From positions 1 to 45,850 of IMG/VR virus record IMGVR_UViG_3300027741_000110: DNA of 45,850 bases. One strand, given 5' to 3'. The notes under the pieces were generated by a model. That model had not been told where the DNA came from and did not search any database. It was given only the letters and a program-made list of their open reading frames with translations. The DNA is from a virus. A program made the position numbers and the translations under genes. Of the stretch, positions 32,014 to 38,950 are shown one piece after another (position 1 is the first letter of the stretch; every line of letters begins with the position of its first letter).

Positions 32014-32639
32014 ACAGACCGACGACGACGGCCAGCAGCGGGTGCTTCTGGTTCGGCTTCCTCAACTGGCGCGCCATCCATACGCACCCATTCAACAATC
32101 TCAAACACTGGCGTGTATATACGACCATACGCTTTGTGAGAGTAATGGTCTTTCTTGAGTTTGACAATAGCCACGGGCTTGGTCTGGTCTTTCTCTACTT
32201 GCGTAGCGATGGCAACCCCCAGAGCCTGTACCGCTTTCTTACCGCCTACTGACGTAGTGGTGAAGCGCGCTTCCATGTCCTTGTCATCACCAGTCAAGCA
32301 CTTCAAAGACATGCCGATCTGAGTCTCCCACCCACGCTTGGCGCCAGCAGGTGCGGCGTCAAGTTCAGGCAATGGGTTTTGCACACCGGTCATCTTCTCG
32401 CCCAACACTTCGCCGTCACCCCAAGCAATAAAGCCGTGGACAAAGCTAAATGGGTTAACGGCCCATGTAGCGTCGTCTTCAACCTCAGTTTGGTCAGCGC
32501 CAAAGACCCAATGGCCAGTCTTATCCATTTTCAGAATGACGTTACCAGTGGTGCCTGCGCCTTGTTCAAGCGCACGCAAAGCGGTGGAGAGTGTGGAAAC
32601 TGCTGGCAGATTTGCCGAAGAAAAAGTAGTCAATTGCAT
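32010..32639 (-). CDS. Putative single-stranded DNA-binding protein
   Basis: A 209-aa protein between a Cas4/DUF2800-like nuclease and the polymerase. It has aromatic and basic residues on likely beta strands (GHWVFGADQTEVEDDATWAVN, KLKKDHYSHKAYGRIYTPVFEIVEWVRM), an acidic segment (PVEEAEPEAPA) and an unusual basic tail (GRRRRSV). Position and composition suggest a phage SSB; the usual acidic C-terminal tip is missing, so a recombination or repair partner is also possible. Confidence 0.6.
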   Translation of the reverse strand: MQLTTFSSANLPAVSTLSTALRALEQGAGTTGNVILKMDKTGHWVFGADQTEVEDDATWAVNPFSFVHGFIAWGDGEVLGEKMTGVQNPLPELDAAPAGAKRGWETQIGMSLKCLTGDDKDMEARFTTTSVGGKKAVQALGVAIATQVEKDQTKPVAIVKLKKDHYSHKAYGRIYTPVFEIVEWVRMDGAPVEEAEPEAPAAGRRRRSV

Positions 32640-32648
32640 TTTAAACTT

Positions 32649-33761
32649 TCATTGGATTTTAGAAAGAGCAGCCTTCAGGCCACTCAACTGCAACACTGCT
32701 GGGCGGGGATCGTCCTCGCTTGCCAATGTTGTGCCTGAAGACACTGACACCACGAGTTCGGGCGGCAATGTCAACTTGCTTTTTTTGAGCAATTTCTCAG
32801 CGGCTGCTGGTGAAATTAACTCAGGTTCTTTGAATGGATTAACGCCAGCCAAGTCAAGAACGACTTGCGCTTCTTTTTCGTCAATCCATTGGCGTGTGCC
32901 GCGTTTGGCCACCAGTTTGTAGCCAGGCACGGGCAGTGACTTTTCAAGCAACTGAACCGCTAACTCACGCAGGTCTTTGATCCAGTCTTCAATCACTTCA
33001 GCATTTTTGAGATACTGACTAAGCATTGTAATGTCAATCTCTTTTAACTGCGTTTGTATTGCGCGGTCTACTTGACCAGTCATCTGTGGGCACACTGGCT
33101 TGGCTGCGCACCAGCGGCAGTGGTCACCCATAGACAGTTTGGCGTCAGGCTGCTGTGCTTCTTTGACCGCTTTAATCAGATCACGCTCAAACTGCGCGAT
33201 GCGTTCTTTGGTGGTAATCCAACGCTTGATCATGGGCGGCTGAATGATGATGCACTCAATCTCCGTTGCGCCGTCAAACGCCCACTTAGCCGCGTCTGTA
33301 CGCATAGCAGCGGCTGCGTAGAACATCAGTTGTTCGTTCTCTGTAGCGTCTACAACTACACCATCACCAAACTTCCAATCCAAAACAATAGCACGACCGC
33401 CAATACGGCCAACCAAATCCGTGCTTCCAAATACATTAGGAAGCAGATCACCGAAACCAACGCGCGTTTCCACTTCATACATCATCTCCTTGTCAGGATC
33501 AACTTCATCAAGCAGCGCCAACGCCACGGTGATTTTTTCGTCGTACAAGTCTTGCGTCAGCACTTGGTCTTCGTATTTCATGCCAATCACATCGACATTC
33601 ATGTCTTCAAGAATGGCGCTGATGGCGTTGTGCAGCAACGTGCCACGGTCTGCGTGTTCGCTGCTGGGCTTTGGGGGCATCTTTTGCACCAGCACGACAG
33701 AGCCTGGGCAGTTGATGACGCGCTTGGCGGTCGAGCCGCCGACGATGTTACTGTGCTGCAT
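32649..33761 (-). CDS. Cas4/RecB-like nuclease (DUF2800)
   Basis: A 370-aa PD-(D/E)XK nuclease of the DUF2800/Cas4-like group. Key elements: SAKRVINCPGSV at the N-terminus (the Cas4-type cysteine position), GTLLHNAISAIL, FGSTDLVGRI with the motif II aspartate, LDWKFGDG (D-x-K) near residue 150 and a cysteine cluster CRWCAAKPVCP near residue 220. It likely processes DNA ends for recombination or replication. I chose the ATG at 33761 because GGAG lies nearby and an earlier in-frame start would conflict with the 48-aa gene upstream. Confidence 0.83.
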   Translation of the reverse strand: MQHSNIVGGSTAKRVINCPGSVVLVQKMPPKPSSEHADRGTLLHNAISAILEDMNVDVIGMKYEDQVLTQDLYDEKITVALALLDEVDPDKEMMYEVETRVGFGDLLPNVFGSTDLVGRIGGRAIVLDWKFGDGVVVDATENEQLMFYAAAAMRTDAAKWAFDGATEIECIIIQPPMIKRWITTKERIAQFERDLIKAVKEAQQPDAKLSMGDHCRWCAAKPVCPQMTGQVDRAIQTQLKEIDITMLSQYLKNAEVIEDWIKDLRELAVQLLEKSLPVPGYKLVAKRGTRQWIDEKEAQVVLDLAGVNPFKEPELISPAAAEKLLKKSKLTLPPELVVSVSSGTTLASEDDPRPAVLQLSGLKAALSKIQ

Positions 33762-33894
33762 CTTTTTTCTCCACGATGATGATCTCTGAAAGACCGCCAA
33801 CATTGATGGTGTCAAAACGCTTGCCAAGCAGCATGTCGTTAACGTAGTCCAAGAGGATGCGCTCGACTTCAGCGCGGGTGAATTCGATTTTCAT
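33748..33894 (-). CDS. Small acidic/hydrophobic protein (48 aa)
   Basis: A 48-aa protein (KIEFTRAEVERILLDYVND, then SEIIIVEKKDAAQ). It is the first gene of the replication operon and overlaps the nuclease start by 14 bases. The ATG follows AGGATAG. Function is unknown; I recall similar short proteins next to this nuclease in other phages. Confidence 0.75.
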   Translation of the reverse strand: MKIEFTRAEVERILLDYVNDMLLGKRFDTINVGGLSEIIIVEKKDAAQ

Positions 33895-33934
33895 TTTACT
33901 ATCCTGTAGTTGTTACCCGAGATTGGGTGATGCC

Positions 33935-33964
33935 ATCTTAGCACATAAAATAAATGTTGTGCAA
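33935..33964 (-). promoter_or_regulatory. Promoter of the replication operon
   Basis: On the minus strand TTGCAC (33964-33959), an 18-base spacer and TAAGAT (33940-33935), with an extended -10 TGC just before it. Transcription would start about 35 bases ahead of the 48-aa gene. Confidence 0.55.
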
Positions 33965-33984
33965 AAGTTTTTTACATGTATACT
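33957..33984 (+). promoter_or_regulatory. Promoter of the rightward operon, overlapping an ATGTAA-type operator
   Basis: TTGTGC (33957-33962), 16 bases, then TATACT (33979-33984). The start point would fall at about 33991, next to the VRR-NUC ATG (33992), so the mRNA would be nearly leaderless. TTTTACATGTA (33970-33980), shared with 25881-25891, overlaps the -10. The minus-strand -35 overlaps this -35. Confidence 0.5.
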
Positions 33985-33991
33985 TCACGGC

Positions 33992-34267
33992 ATGAAAGAA
34001 TCAGAAGTTGAACGGCACTTTGTTTGGGCTGTCGAACGCGCAGGCGGTAAGACGTGGAAGTTTACGTCGCCAGGGCGCAAAGGCGTGGCCGACCGGATTG
34101 CTTGTTTGCCCGATGGGCAGACGTGGTTTGTAGAACTGAAAACTAAGGGCGGCAGACTGTCGCCGTTGCAGAAAATGTTCGCCAGTGATATGGCAGTGTT
34201 GCGTCAAAACTACGCATGTTTATGGACTAAGGAACAAATAGATGGCTGGATCAGAACACCTTTTTGA
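33992..34267 (+). CDS. VRR-NUC domain nuclease
   Basis: A 91-aa stand-alone VRR-NUC (PD-(D/E)XK) nuclease. The core is GVADRIACLPDGQTWFVELK: the aspartate after GVA, then E-x-K as catalytic residues, and a RLSPLQ helix. Stand-alone phage versions are thought to act on branched DNA. The longer open frame upstream (from 33857) runs through the promoter region; MKESEVERHF at 33992 gives the normal domain length. No ribosome site precedes it. It overlaps the next gene by 26 bases. Confidence 0.85.
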   Translation: MKESEVERHFVWAVERAGGKTWKFTSPGRKGVADRIACLPDGQTWFVELKTKGGRLSPLQKMFASDMAVLRQNYACLWTKEQIDGWIRTPF

Positions 34268-34424
34268 ATTGACAGGCGTCAGTAAAACAGACGAATGTAG
34301 CGGCCATGTATGGCAAGGTAAAGGTCGGTGCCCGTACTGTAGTAACGCCCAACTTAATAGCCAACGCAATCAAGAAATCATAGCAAAAGCGCTGGAAATT
34401 TTAGCTGCGGAATTAAACAAATGA
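34242..34424 (+). CDS. Small protein with CxxC motif (60 aa)
   Basis: A 60-aa protein with HVWQGKGRCPYCSN (CPYC) near the middle and an amphipathic helix at the end (IIAKALEILAAEL). A single CxxC plus nearby His could make a small zinc knuckle. It is coupled with the helicase by ATGA and may be an accessory factor for it. Confidence 0.65.
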   Translation: MAGSEHLFELTGVSKTDECSGHVWQGKGRCPYCSNAQLNSQRNQEIIAKALEILAAELNK

Positions 34425-35737
34425 AACTGCGACCGTATCAAGAGTTGGCGGCTGACTTTATTTACGAGCATGACCGTGCGATGGTGCTTGCGCCAGTGGG
34501 CGCGGGCAAGACCGCCATCACACTGACCGGCATGTGGGAGATGCTGCGCGATCAGCACGTTAAGCGTTTTCTTGTGCTGGCGCCCAAGCGCGTCTGCACC
34601 GACGTGTGGCCAGTTGAGCAACCCAAGTGGGCACCAATGGTTTCGTTGGCTGTCGCAGTCGGGACACCTAAGCAACGGCTGGCGGCGCTTCAGTCTGACG
34701 CTCAAGTGGTTGTGACCAACTACGACAACATTCAGTGGCTGGCCACACAGAAGCTGGATTTTGATGGCATTGTGTTTGACGAGTTGACGCGCCTCAAGAA
34801 CCCATCAGGCACACGTTTCAAGGCACTCTTGAAGGTCATGGAACCTATGCGCGTTCGTTGGGGTTTGACCGGATCGTTCACCAGTAACGGGCTTGAGGAT
34901 GTCTTTGGCCAGTGCAAGATCGTTGACCAAAACCTTTTGGGCCGCGCCAAGGGCGCGTTCATGCAAAAGTATTTTGTGCTGATGAACCCTGAGTTTGGCG
35001 AGTGGGTCCCCCGCGTGGGCGCGTTAGATAAAGTGATGGACAAAATTAAGCCTGCAACGTATGTGCTGGAGCCTGGTGAGTACAAGGACAAACTGCCGCC
35101 CTGCCATCACGTTGAGGTGATGTGCAAGATGGACTTGACGCCGTACAACAAATTGAAAAAAGAGTTTGTGCTGGACACCATCACGGCGATTAACGCTGGC
35201 GTGGTCACCGGCAAATTGCAGCAGTTGGCGTCAGGGTTTGTTTACGACACGAACAGTGAAGCCTCCGATGTGCCTGGTAAGTTCACTGTAACACAGACGC
35301 CCGTGTGGTTTAGCCGCCACAAATTTGACCGGCTTGAGGAATTGTTAGAGGAAAACCAACATGCAAACACCATTATTGCTTACACCTACAAAGAAGAACT
35401 TGCCGAACTCAAACGACGATTTAGCGTTACAACGCTTGACGATGATGACGCAATCACTCGATGGAATGCCGGTAAAGTACGAATCTTTGCCGTGCATCCA
35501 AAATCCGCAGGTCACGGCCTTAACTTACAACACGGCGGGCAACACATGGTTTTTCTGTCCTTGCCTTGGAGTCTTGAGTTGTTCGAGCAAACCGTGGGAC
35601 GGCTGCACCGCAGTGGCCAGCAGCACGACGTGTGGGTCTACGTCCTTATGACTGAAAAAACTATTGATGAAAAAATTTGGGCTGCGCTGCACACCAAGCA
35701 GGCGGTATCTGAGATCGCGTTGGAGGCGCTGAAATGA
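34421..35737 (+). CDS. SNF2/DEAD-type helicase
   Basis: A 438-aa superfamily-2 helicase or translocase. RPYQ starts the protein. Walker A is APVGAGKTAI (24-33) and the DEAD box equivalent is VFDELTRLKN (about 117-126). Motif III is LTGSFTSN, and the SNF2-like motif V/VI is SAGHGLNL...QTVGRLHRSGQ near the C-terminus. It probably remodels DNA or protein-DNA complexes in replication or recombination, with VRR-NUC upstream. It is coupled on both sides by ATGA. Confidence 0.9.
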   Translation: MKLRPYQELAADFIYEHDRAMVLAPVGAGKTAITLTGMWEMLRDQHVKRFLVLAPKRVCTDVWPVEQPKWAPMVSLAVAVGTPKQRLAALQSDAQVVVTNYDNIQWLATQKLDFDGIVFDELTRLKNPSGTRFKALLKVMEPMRVRWGLTGSFTSNGLEDVFGQCKIVDQNLLGRAKGAFMQKYFVLMNPEFGEWVPRVGALDKVMDKIKPATYVLEPGEYKDKLPPCHHVEVMCKMDLTPYNKLKKEFVLDTITAINAGVVTGKLQQLASGFVYDTNSEASDVPGKFTVTQTPVWFSRHKFDRLEELLEENQHANTIIAYTYKEELAELKRRFSVTTLDDDDAITRWNAGKVRIFAVHPKSAGHGLNLQHGGQHMVFLSLPWSLELFEQTVGRLHRSGQQHDVWVYVLMTEKTIDEKIWAALHTKQAVSEIALEALK

Positions 35738-35901
35738 AACGAATAGACCAATGGAAAGCCAAGCTGAAGGCTGCAAAGTCTGAGGCCAAGCATAAAGAAC
35801 GACAGATGAACTCCGCGATCCGCAGCTATATGCGGACTGACGAGGAAGTGCAAAAACTAGAGGAAAAGATTAATGATTACATGGCGAAAACTAAACAGTG
35901 A
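35734..35901 (+). CDS. Small lysine-rich coiled protein (55 aa)
   Basis: A 55-aa charged helical protein (WKAKLKAAKSEAKHKERQMN and EEVQKLEEKIND). It starts with an ATGA overlap on the helicase stop. No function can be stated. Confidence 0.65.
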   Translation: MKRIDQWKAKLKAAKSEAKHKERQMNSAIRSYMRTDEEVQKLEEKINDYMAKTKQ

Positions 35902-36058
35902 CCTGAGTTTAAAGACTGAGGAACAAGTCTTGGCGCTGTTGACCGAAGAACGCGCTACGGGCAAGCGCATTACCGTGCTGGAGCGTTTGCACCAGCGCTA
36001 TAACACCCTACGCGTTGCCCGTGAACGTGTGGAAATCCTAAAGGAAGCAACCAAATGA
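35873..36058 (+). CDS. Small helical protein (61 aa)
   Basis: A 61-aa charged helical protein (SDLSLKTEEQVLALLTEER, then VLERLHQRYNTLRV), overlapping the previous gene by 29 bases and the next by four. Its end (EILKEATK) precedes an ATGA coupling. Unknown function. Confidence 0.65.
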   Translation: MITWRKLNSDLSLKTEEQVLALLTEERATGKRITVLERLHQRYNTLRVARERVEILKEATK

Positions 36059-36183
36059 ACATAACCCGATTAACCCAAGTACGCAGTTTGTTTCCAGACC
36101 AGCGTGGTTACCAGCGCCAGTGGGTGCGCAGCGTCCGTCTGCTTGGTGACAAGTGGCTTTTAGCAAGGCACATCAATGCTTGA
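36055..36183 (+). CDS. Small basic protein (42 aa)
   Basis: A 42-aa Arg/Leu-rich protein (NITRLTQVRSLFPDQRGYQR, then WVRSVRLLGDKWLLARH), start coupled by ATGA. It may bind nucleic acid judging from charge; no family is recognised. Confidence 0.55.
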   Translation: MNITRLTQVRSLFPDQRGYQRQWVRSVRLLGDKWLLARHINA

Positions 36184-36346
36184 ATTTATTATCGGGTGCG
36201 TCATCATTGGTTTGGTGGCATTTTTGCCGCCTGCCAAAGACGTATTCCCCCAGCACCCTGAATGCTCAGTTAGCGGTTTTAGCCCTGACTTGACGCAGAA
36301 ACAACGGGCATTTTGCCGCGAATGGAGAAATCATGGACAAAAATAA
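36176..36346 (+). CDS. Small membrane-anchored protein (56 aa)
   Basis: A 56-aa protein with an N-terminal hydrophobic segment (FIIGCVIIGLVAFLPP) and a C-terminal part with two Cys (CSVSGFSPDLTQKQRAFCREW). It could be anchored with the tail in the periplasm and disulphide-bonded. It overlaps the preceding stop by eight bases. Confidence 0.6.
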   Translation: MLEFIIGCVIIGLVAFLPPAKDVFPQHPECSVSGFSPDLTQKQRAFCREWRNHGQK

Positions 36347-36395
36347 TTGGCCTGAAAACTGGCCTTTCCCACCTTACCCATTGAGGTTTGTATGA
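36333..36395 (+). CDS. Trp/Pro-rich micropeptide (20 aa), tentative
   Basis: A 20-aa peptide with three Trp/Phe-Pro patches (NNWPENWPFPPYPL), overlapping both neighbours (its TGA overlaps the ATG of the next gene). It may only serve to carry ribosomes to the next start. Confidence 0.3.
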   Translation: MDKNNWPENWPFPPYPLRFV

Positions 36396-36487
36396 AACAA
36401 CAAACAATATTTGAGATTGCATTTTTTGTCGTTTGTGTAGTGATTGCGACAATGATTATTTGGAGGTTTTATGACTGGCTGGCGTAA
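36392..36487 (+). CDS. Single-TM micropeptide (31 aa)
   Basis: A 31-aa peptide that is one membrane helix (FEIAFFVVCVVIATMIIWRFY), coupled to its neighbours by overlaps. It is the third small membrane-type protein predicted in the plus-strand small-gene regions. Function unknown. Confidence 0.5.
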   Translation: MKQQTIFEIAFFVVCVVIATMIIWRFYDWLA

Positions 36488-36728
36488 ACGAACCATTATG
36501 GAGATGGCGCGAGAGGCAGCGGCAATTCACGGCCACACACTTAAAGATGTGCCAGAGCAAGCGACCATAGAGTTTATTACGGCCTTTGCCAAGCTGGTGC
36601 GTGAAGATGAGCGTGAACTTTGTGCAAAGTTGGCTCAATCCACTGTTTGCGATACGCACATTCCAACAGGTGTAAAAATTTATGGCACTGCCGCAGCTAA
36701 AGCCATTCGAGCAAGGGGACAAGCATGA
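36471..36728 (+). CDS. Small protein, paralogue 1 of a tandem pair (85 aa)
   Basis: An 85-aa protein: MEMAREAAAIHGHTL..., FAKLVREDERELCAKLAQ and a final AIRARGQA. The same blocks occur in the next gene (IEMAREAG, FAALVRADEREACAKVCE, QIRARG), so the pair arose by duplication. It has a strong GGAGG ribosome site. I recall the family from many phages, with unknown function. Confidence 0.75.
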   Translation: MTGWRKRTIMEMAREAAAIHGHTLKDVPEQATIEFITAFAKLVREDERELCAKLAQSTVCDTHIPTGVKIYGTAAAKAIRARGQA

Positions 36729-36916
36729 AATCAATTATTGAGATGGCGCGGGAGGCTGGATGGACAAGCTATGACTCGCAAGATGAGCGATTCATAGCCT
36801 TTGCCGCGCTGGTGCGTGCTGATGAGCGTGAGGCGTGTGCAAAGGTGTGTGAAGACAGCGTTGAATATGCTGGCGATGAACTGGCAAGACAAATCCGAGC
36901 AAGGGGGAACACATGA
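36725..36916 (+). CDS. Small protein, paralogue 2 of a tandem pair (63 aa)
   Basis: A 63-aa shorter relative of the preceding gene, sharing IEMAREAG, FAALVRADEREACAKVCE and IRARG in the same order, and coupled to it by ATGA. The part between the last two blocks is shorter. Function unknown. Confidence 0.75.
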   Translation: MKSIIEMAREAGWTSYDSQDERFIAFAALVRADEREACAKVCEDSVEYAGDELARQIRARGNT

Positions 36917-37176
36917 TGATTAAACGCGATATGGCCTTAGACAATTTAATCAAGGTCTGCCAAGAAACACTGCAAATCATTGGCGATATGGTTGAGGCCG
37001 ACAGCGTGGCCTACTCCCGTGGCTATGAAGATGGCATGGCCGCTGAGGCGCAAGTGCAAAAAACTTTGAAGCCTTGGGTAGGGCTGACGGATGAGGAGCG
37101 GCAAGACATTGCAACTGAAGTTCCGATAGATGCCGTATTCATAACCGAAGCCAAACTCAAGGAGAAGAACCTATGA
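36913..37176 (+). CDS. Hypothetical protein (87 aa)
   Basis: An 87-aa mainly helical acidic protein (LDNLIKVCQETLQIIGDMVE, then YSRGYEDGMAAEAQ), ending LKEKNL and coupled by ATGA on both sides. Its LTDEERQDIA segment resembles motifs in other small phage proteins; no function can be given. Confidence 0.65.
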   Translation: MMIKRDMALDNLIKVCQETLQIIGDMVEADSVAYSRGYEDGMAAEAQVQKTLKPWVGLTDEERQDIATEVPIDAVFITEAKLKEKNL

Positions 37177-37307
37177 ACACTGAAGACGATGAATTTGAAC
37201 GCATCGAGCGTGAAATGAAATGGCGGCAGATACCTGATGATCTGCCCAAAGCGATACCATTCATAACCGAAGAAGAACTGCAAGAACTTTTAAAGGACGA
37301 AATATGA
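37173..37307 (+). CDS. Small acidic protein (44 aa)
   Basis: A 44-aa acidic protein (NTEDDEFERIEREMKWRQIP, then FITEEELQELLKDE). It overlaps both neighbours by four bases. The FITEEEL end is echoed in the upstream gene (FITEAKL), which suggests a shared origin of this segment. Confidence 0.6.
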   Translation: MNTEDDEFERIEREMKWRQIPDDLPKAIPFITEEELQELLKDEI

Positions 37308-37510
37308 ACCCATTTTTGTGGAAAGAAAACAAGACGCCCACTGTGTTTGCACTGGACCCGCATTTCAGGAGCAAACGCAAGGCGGGCCTGCTCGATGACA
37401 CCGAGGGCCTTGGCTACAAACAGTTCGGCACGTACACCCGCGCCGTTGCCCCTGAACCCAACAAACACGTCACCCACTATGTCCAAATCCCGACACCCCG
37501 AAATTCGTAA
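37304..37510 (+). CDS. Hypothetical protein (68 aa)
   Basis: A 68-aa basic protein (NPFLWKENKTPTVFALDPH, then FRSKRKAGLLDDTEGLGY). Its end overlaps the start of the HTH-like gene by 32 bases. No family is recognised. Confidence 0.6.
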   Translation: MNPFLWKENKTPTVFALDPHFRSKRKAGLLDDTEGLGYKQFGTYTRAVAPEPNKHVTHYVQIPTPRNS

Positions 37511-37715
37511 CTTGCTTTTGGCGTCGCACGACGGCCTTACGGTAAACGAAATGGCAACGCATTTTAAGTGCGATCCGAACACTCTTTACAACACAATCCC
37601 TGCGGTGTGGGGCGTATATATTGACCGTTGGATGGGGCCAAACCGTGGACAATATGAAGCGGTATATATGTGCGCTGAAGTACCTGAAAATGCCCCTCAC
37701 CCTAACGCAGATTAA
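37479..37715 (+). CDS. Small HTH-like DNA-binding protein
   Basis: A 78-aa protein with a helix-turn-helix-like core: HPEIRNLLLASHDGLTVNEM, then ATHFKCDPNTLYNTI. It is a candidate phage regulator. I chose the ATG at 37479 (MSKSRHPEIR) because the longer frame from 37347 overlaps most of the previous gene and its extra residues have no domain character. No direct link to the ATGTAA sites can be shown. Confidence 0.6.
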   Translation: MSKSRHPEIRNLLLASHDGLTVNEMATHFKCDPNTLYNTIPAVWGVYIDRWMGPNRGQYEAVYMCAEVPENAPHPNAD

Positions 37716-37721
37716 CTGTAT

Positions 37722-37780
37722 CGGGATTGTCATTTTTAGCCTTTAGGATAGCAAATGCAGCAATCCCGCTGCGCTAGGAG
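37722..37780 (+). promoter_or_regulatory. Possible structured leader before the acidic 63-aa gene
   Basis: GCAGC (37757-37761) and GCTGC (37768-37772) enclose the loop AATCCC, which is complementary to GGGATT at 37723-37728. This allows either an H-type pseudoknot or a competing 8-bp hairpin (CGGGATTG with CAATCCCG). The ribosome site TAGGAG (37775-37780) follows at once, six bases before the ATG. A switch controlling translation is possible; only one copy is available. Confidence 0.35.
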
Positions 37781-37785
37781 CTAAC

Positions 37786-37977
37786 ATGTTTAAATTTGAA
37801 ATGGAACTTGGTTGGATGGGCAACGGCAAAATGACTGTTGAAACCCATGACTTTGACATGATCGAAGCCTTGAAGGAATTCGTTGAATTCCAAGAAGAGG
37901 CTGGCTGGATCGGCAACTGGGACGAAGTTGAAGTTGTAGAAGAAGAAGAAGTCGCTGAAGAAGAAGTTACTGAGTAA
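37786..37977 (+). CDS. Very acidic small protein (63 aa)
   Basis: A 63-aa protein with 21 Asp/Glu and only three Lys. The N-terminal half is a mixed beta-alpha fold (KFEMELGWMGNGKMTVETHD), and the tail is EVEVVEEEEVAEEEVTE. Such charge suggests DNA mimicry or binding to a basic partner, but function is unproved. It has TAGGAG before the ATG. Its end overlaps the convergent metallophosphoesterase end by 11 bases with no terminator visible between them. Confidence 0.7.
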   Translation: MFKFEMELGWMGNGKMTVETHDFDMIEALKEFVEFQEEAGWIGNWDEVEVVEEEEVAEEEVTE

Positions 37978-38950
37978 TAACTTTAATCACACGGCCTCGG
38001 AATTCAATGGAATCGGGGCTGTGTGTCGTCACCAACTCAGGCAACAACAGTTTGCCATCCACAAACGTAAGAACGGCAAAGCCCGACCGCCAGTTGAGTG
38101 GACCGTGCTCGGTATAGTCTTCAAACTGTGGTCCGTAGGGCTCTGCAAGCGTACCAGTATCAATACCGTAGCGCACCCCGTTGTAGTCAGAAAATGGCGT
38201 GACTTTTAAGCTGTGCAAGTGGCCTGTAACGATGTTCTTGCCTGACCACATGGTGTTATTGTGGGTAGCGTGGATTCCACCTTTGAAGCGGTGTTTGACA
38301 ACAGTGTTGTCGTTTAGCCATACAGCCCAGCACGGCTCCCAATCTGGGAAGTGGTCACGTAGGGTAAACCCTTTTACATGTTCATACTGCGGGGCGTTGG
38401 CAGCTAAGAACGTCTCAAATCGCGCGTCGTGATTGCCCAAAGGCCAGATCAGCTTGACGTTGTGACGGGCTTCTTTGGCGGCTTCTTCAATGTACCCCAT
38501 GCAAATCGTACAAGCCTTGAGTTCTTCCATTACAGAAGGAGACTTTGCCCAGCCAATGCGTGGGTGGCGAGAGATACCCGCCCCATCAAAAATATCGCCG
38601 TTGGCAATAACTGCGTTGGGCTTGAGTTCTTTGATAGCCCACAAGAGGCCGTAGAATGCTGTGGAGTAGATGCCGGGCCAGAAGTGAGCATCACTGAACA
38701 CAATCACAGTGCCGTTTAATATGCCAAGATCTTTTTTGGCGGGGTGAACGTGGGCCGTTTGAAGATGTGTGTATTGTTGGGTGGCTTGCGGCGCTGTGAT
38801 TTTTATTTTTTCTTTTTGCTCAATACGCCTACGGCGTCTGTTTAGCCCTGACAAATCCATCCCAAGGGTGATACTTGCTTGGCGAACTGAACTACTGTTT
38901 TCAATTGCGCTGATGATTTCTTGATCTGTATATTTTTGGACGGGCATCAT
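37967..38950 (-). CDS. Calcineurin-like metallophosphoesterase, copy B (complete)
   Basis: The complete 327-aa version. After an HTH-like N-terminus (TDQEIISAIENSSSVRQASI, then NRRRRRIE) come the metallophosphatase motifs in order: FSDAHFWPG, NGDIFDGAG, LGNHDARFE, HATHNN and TGHLHSLK. All expected metal ligands are present, so it is probably active. The last part (GIDTGTLAEPYGPQFEDYTE) is identical in copy A. The N-terminal domain differs most between copies, in the basic linker at residues 40-65. It is the last gene of the minus-strand block and overlaps the acetyltransferase by ATGA. Confidence 0.9.
   Translation of the reverse strand: MMPVQKYTDQEIISAIENSSSVRQASITLGMDLSGLNRRRRRIEQKEKIKITAPQATQQYTHLQTAHVHPAKKDLGILNGTVIVFSDAHFWPGIYSTAFYGLLWAIKELKPNAVIANGDIFDGAGISRHPRIGWAKSPSVMEELKACTICMGYIEEAAKEARHNVKLIWPLGNHDARFETFLAANAPQYEHVKGFTLRDHFPDWEPCWAVWLNDNTVVKHRFKGGIHATHNNTMWSGKNIVTGHLHSLKVTPFSDYNGVRYGIDTGTLAEPYGPQFEDYTEHGPLNWRSGFAVLTFVDGKLLLPELVTTHSPDSIEFRGRVIKVITQ
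38005..38131. repeat. 127-bp exact direct repeat, right copy
   Basis: Identical to 1-127. It lies entirely inside the metallophosphoesterase gene. Collinearity with the left block continues to about 1900/39904 without net indel, so every gene boundary there differs by exactly 38,004. Confidence 0.95.

Noticed and set aside
33762-33827. Longer N-terminus of the DUF2800 nuclease
   Set aside because: The added 22 residues overlap the 48-aa gene in another frame, and the ribosome site GGAG supports the ATG at 33761.
33857-33991. Longer N-terminus of the VRR-NUC protein
   Set aside because: It would translate through the divergent promoter region and adds no domain sequence.
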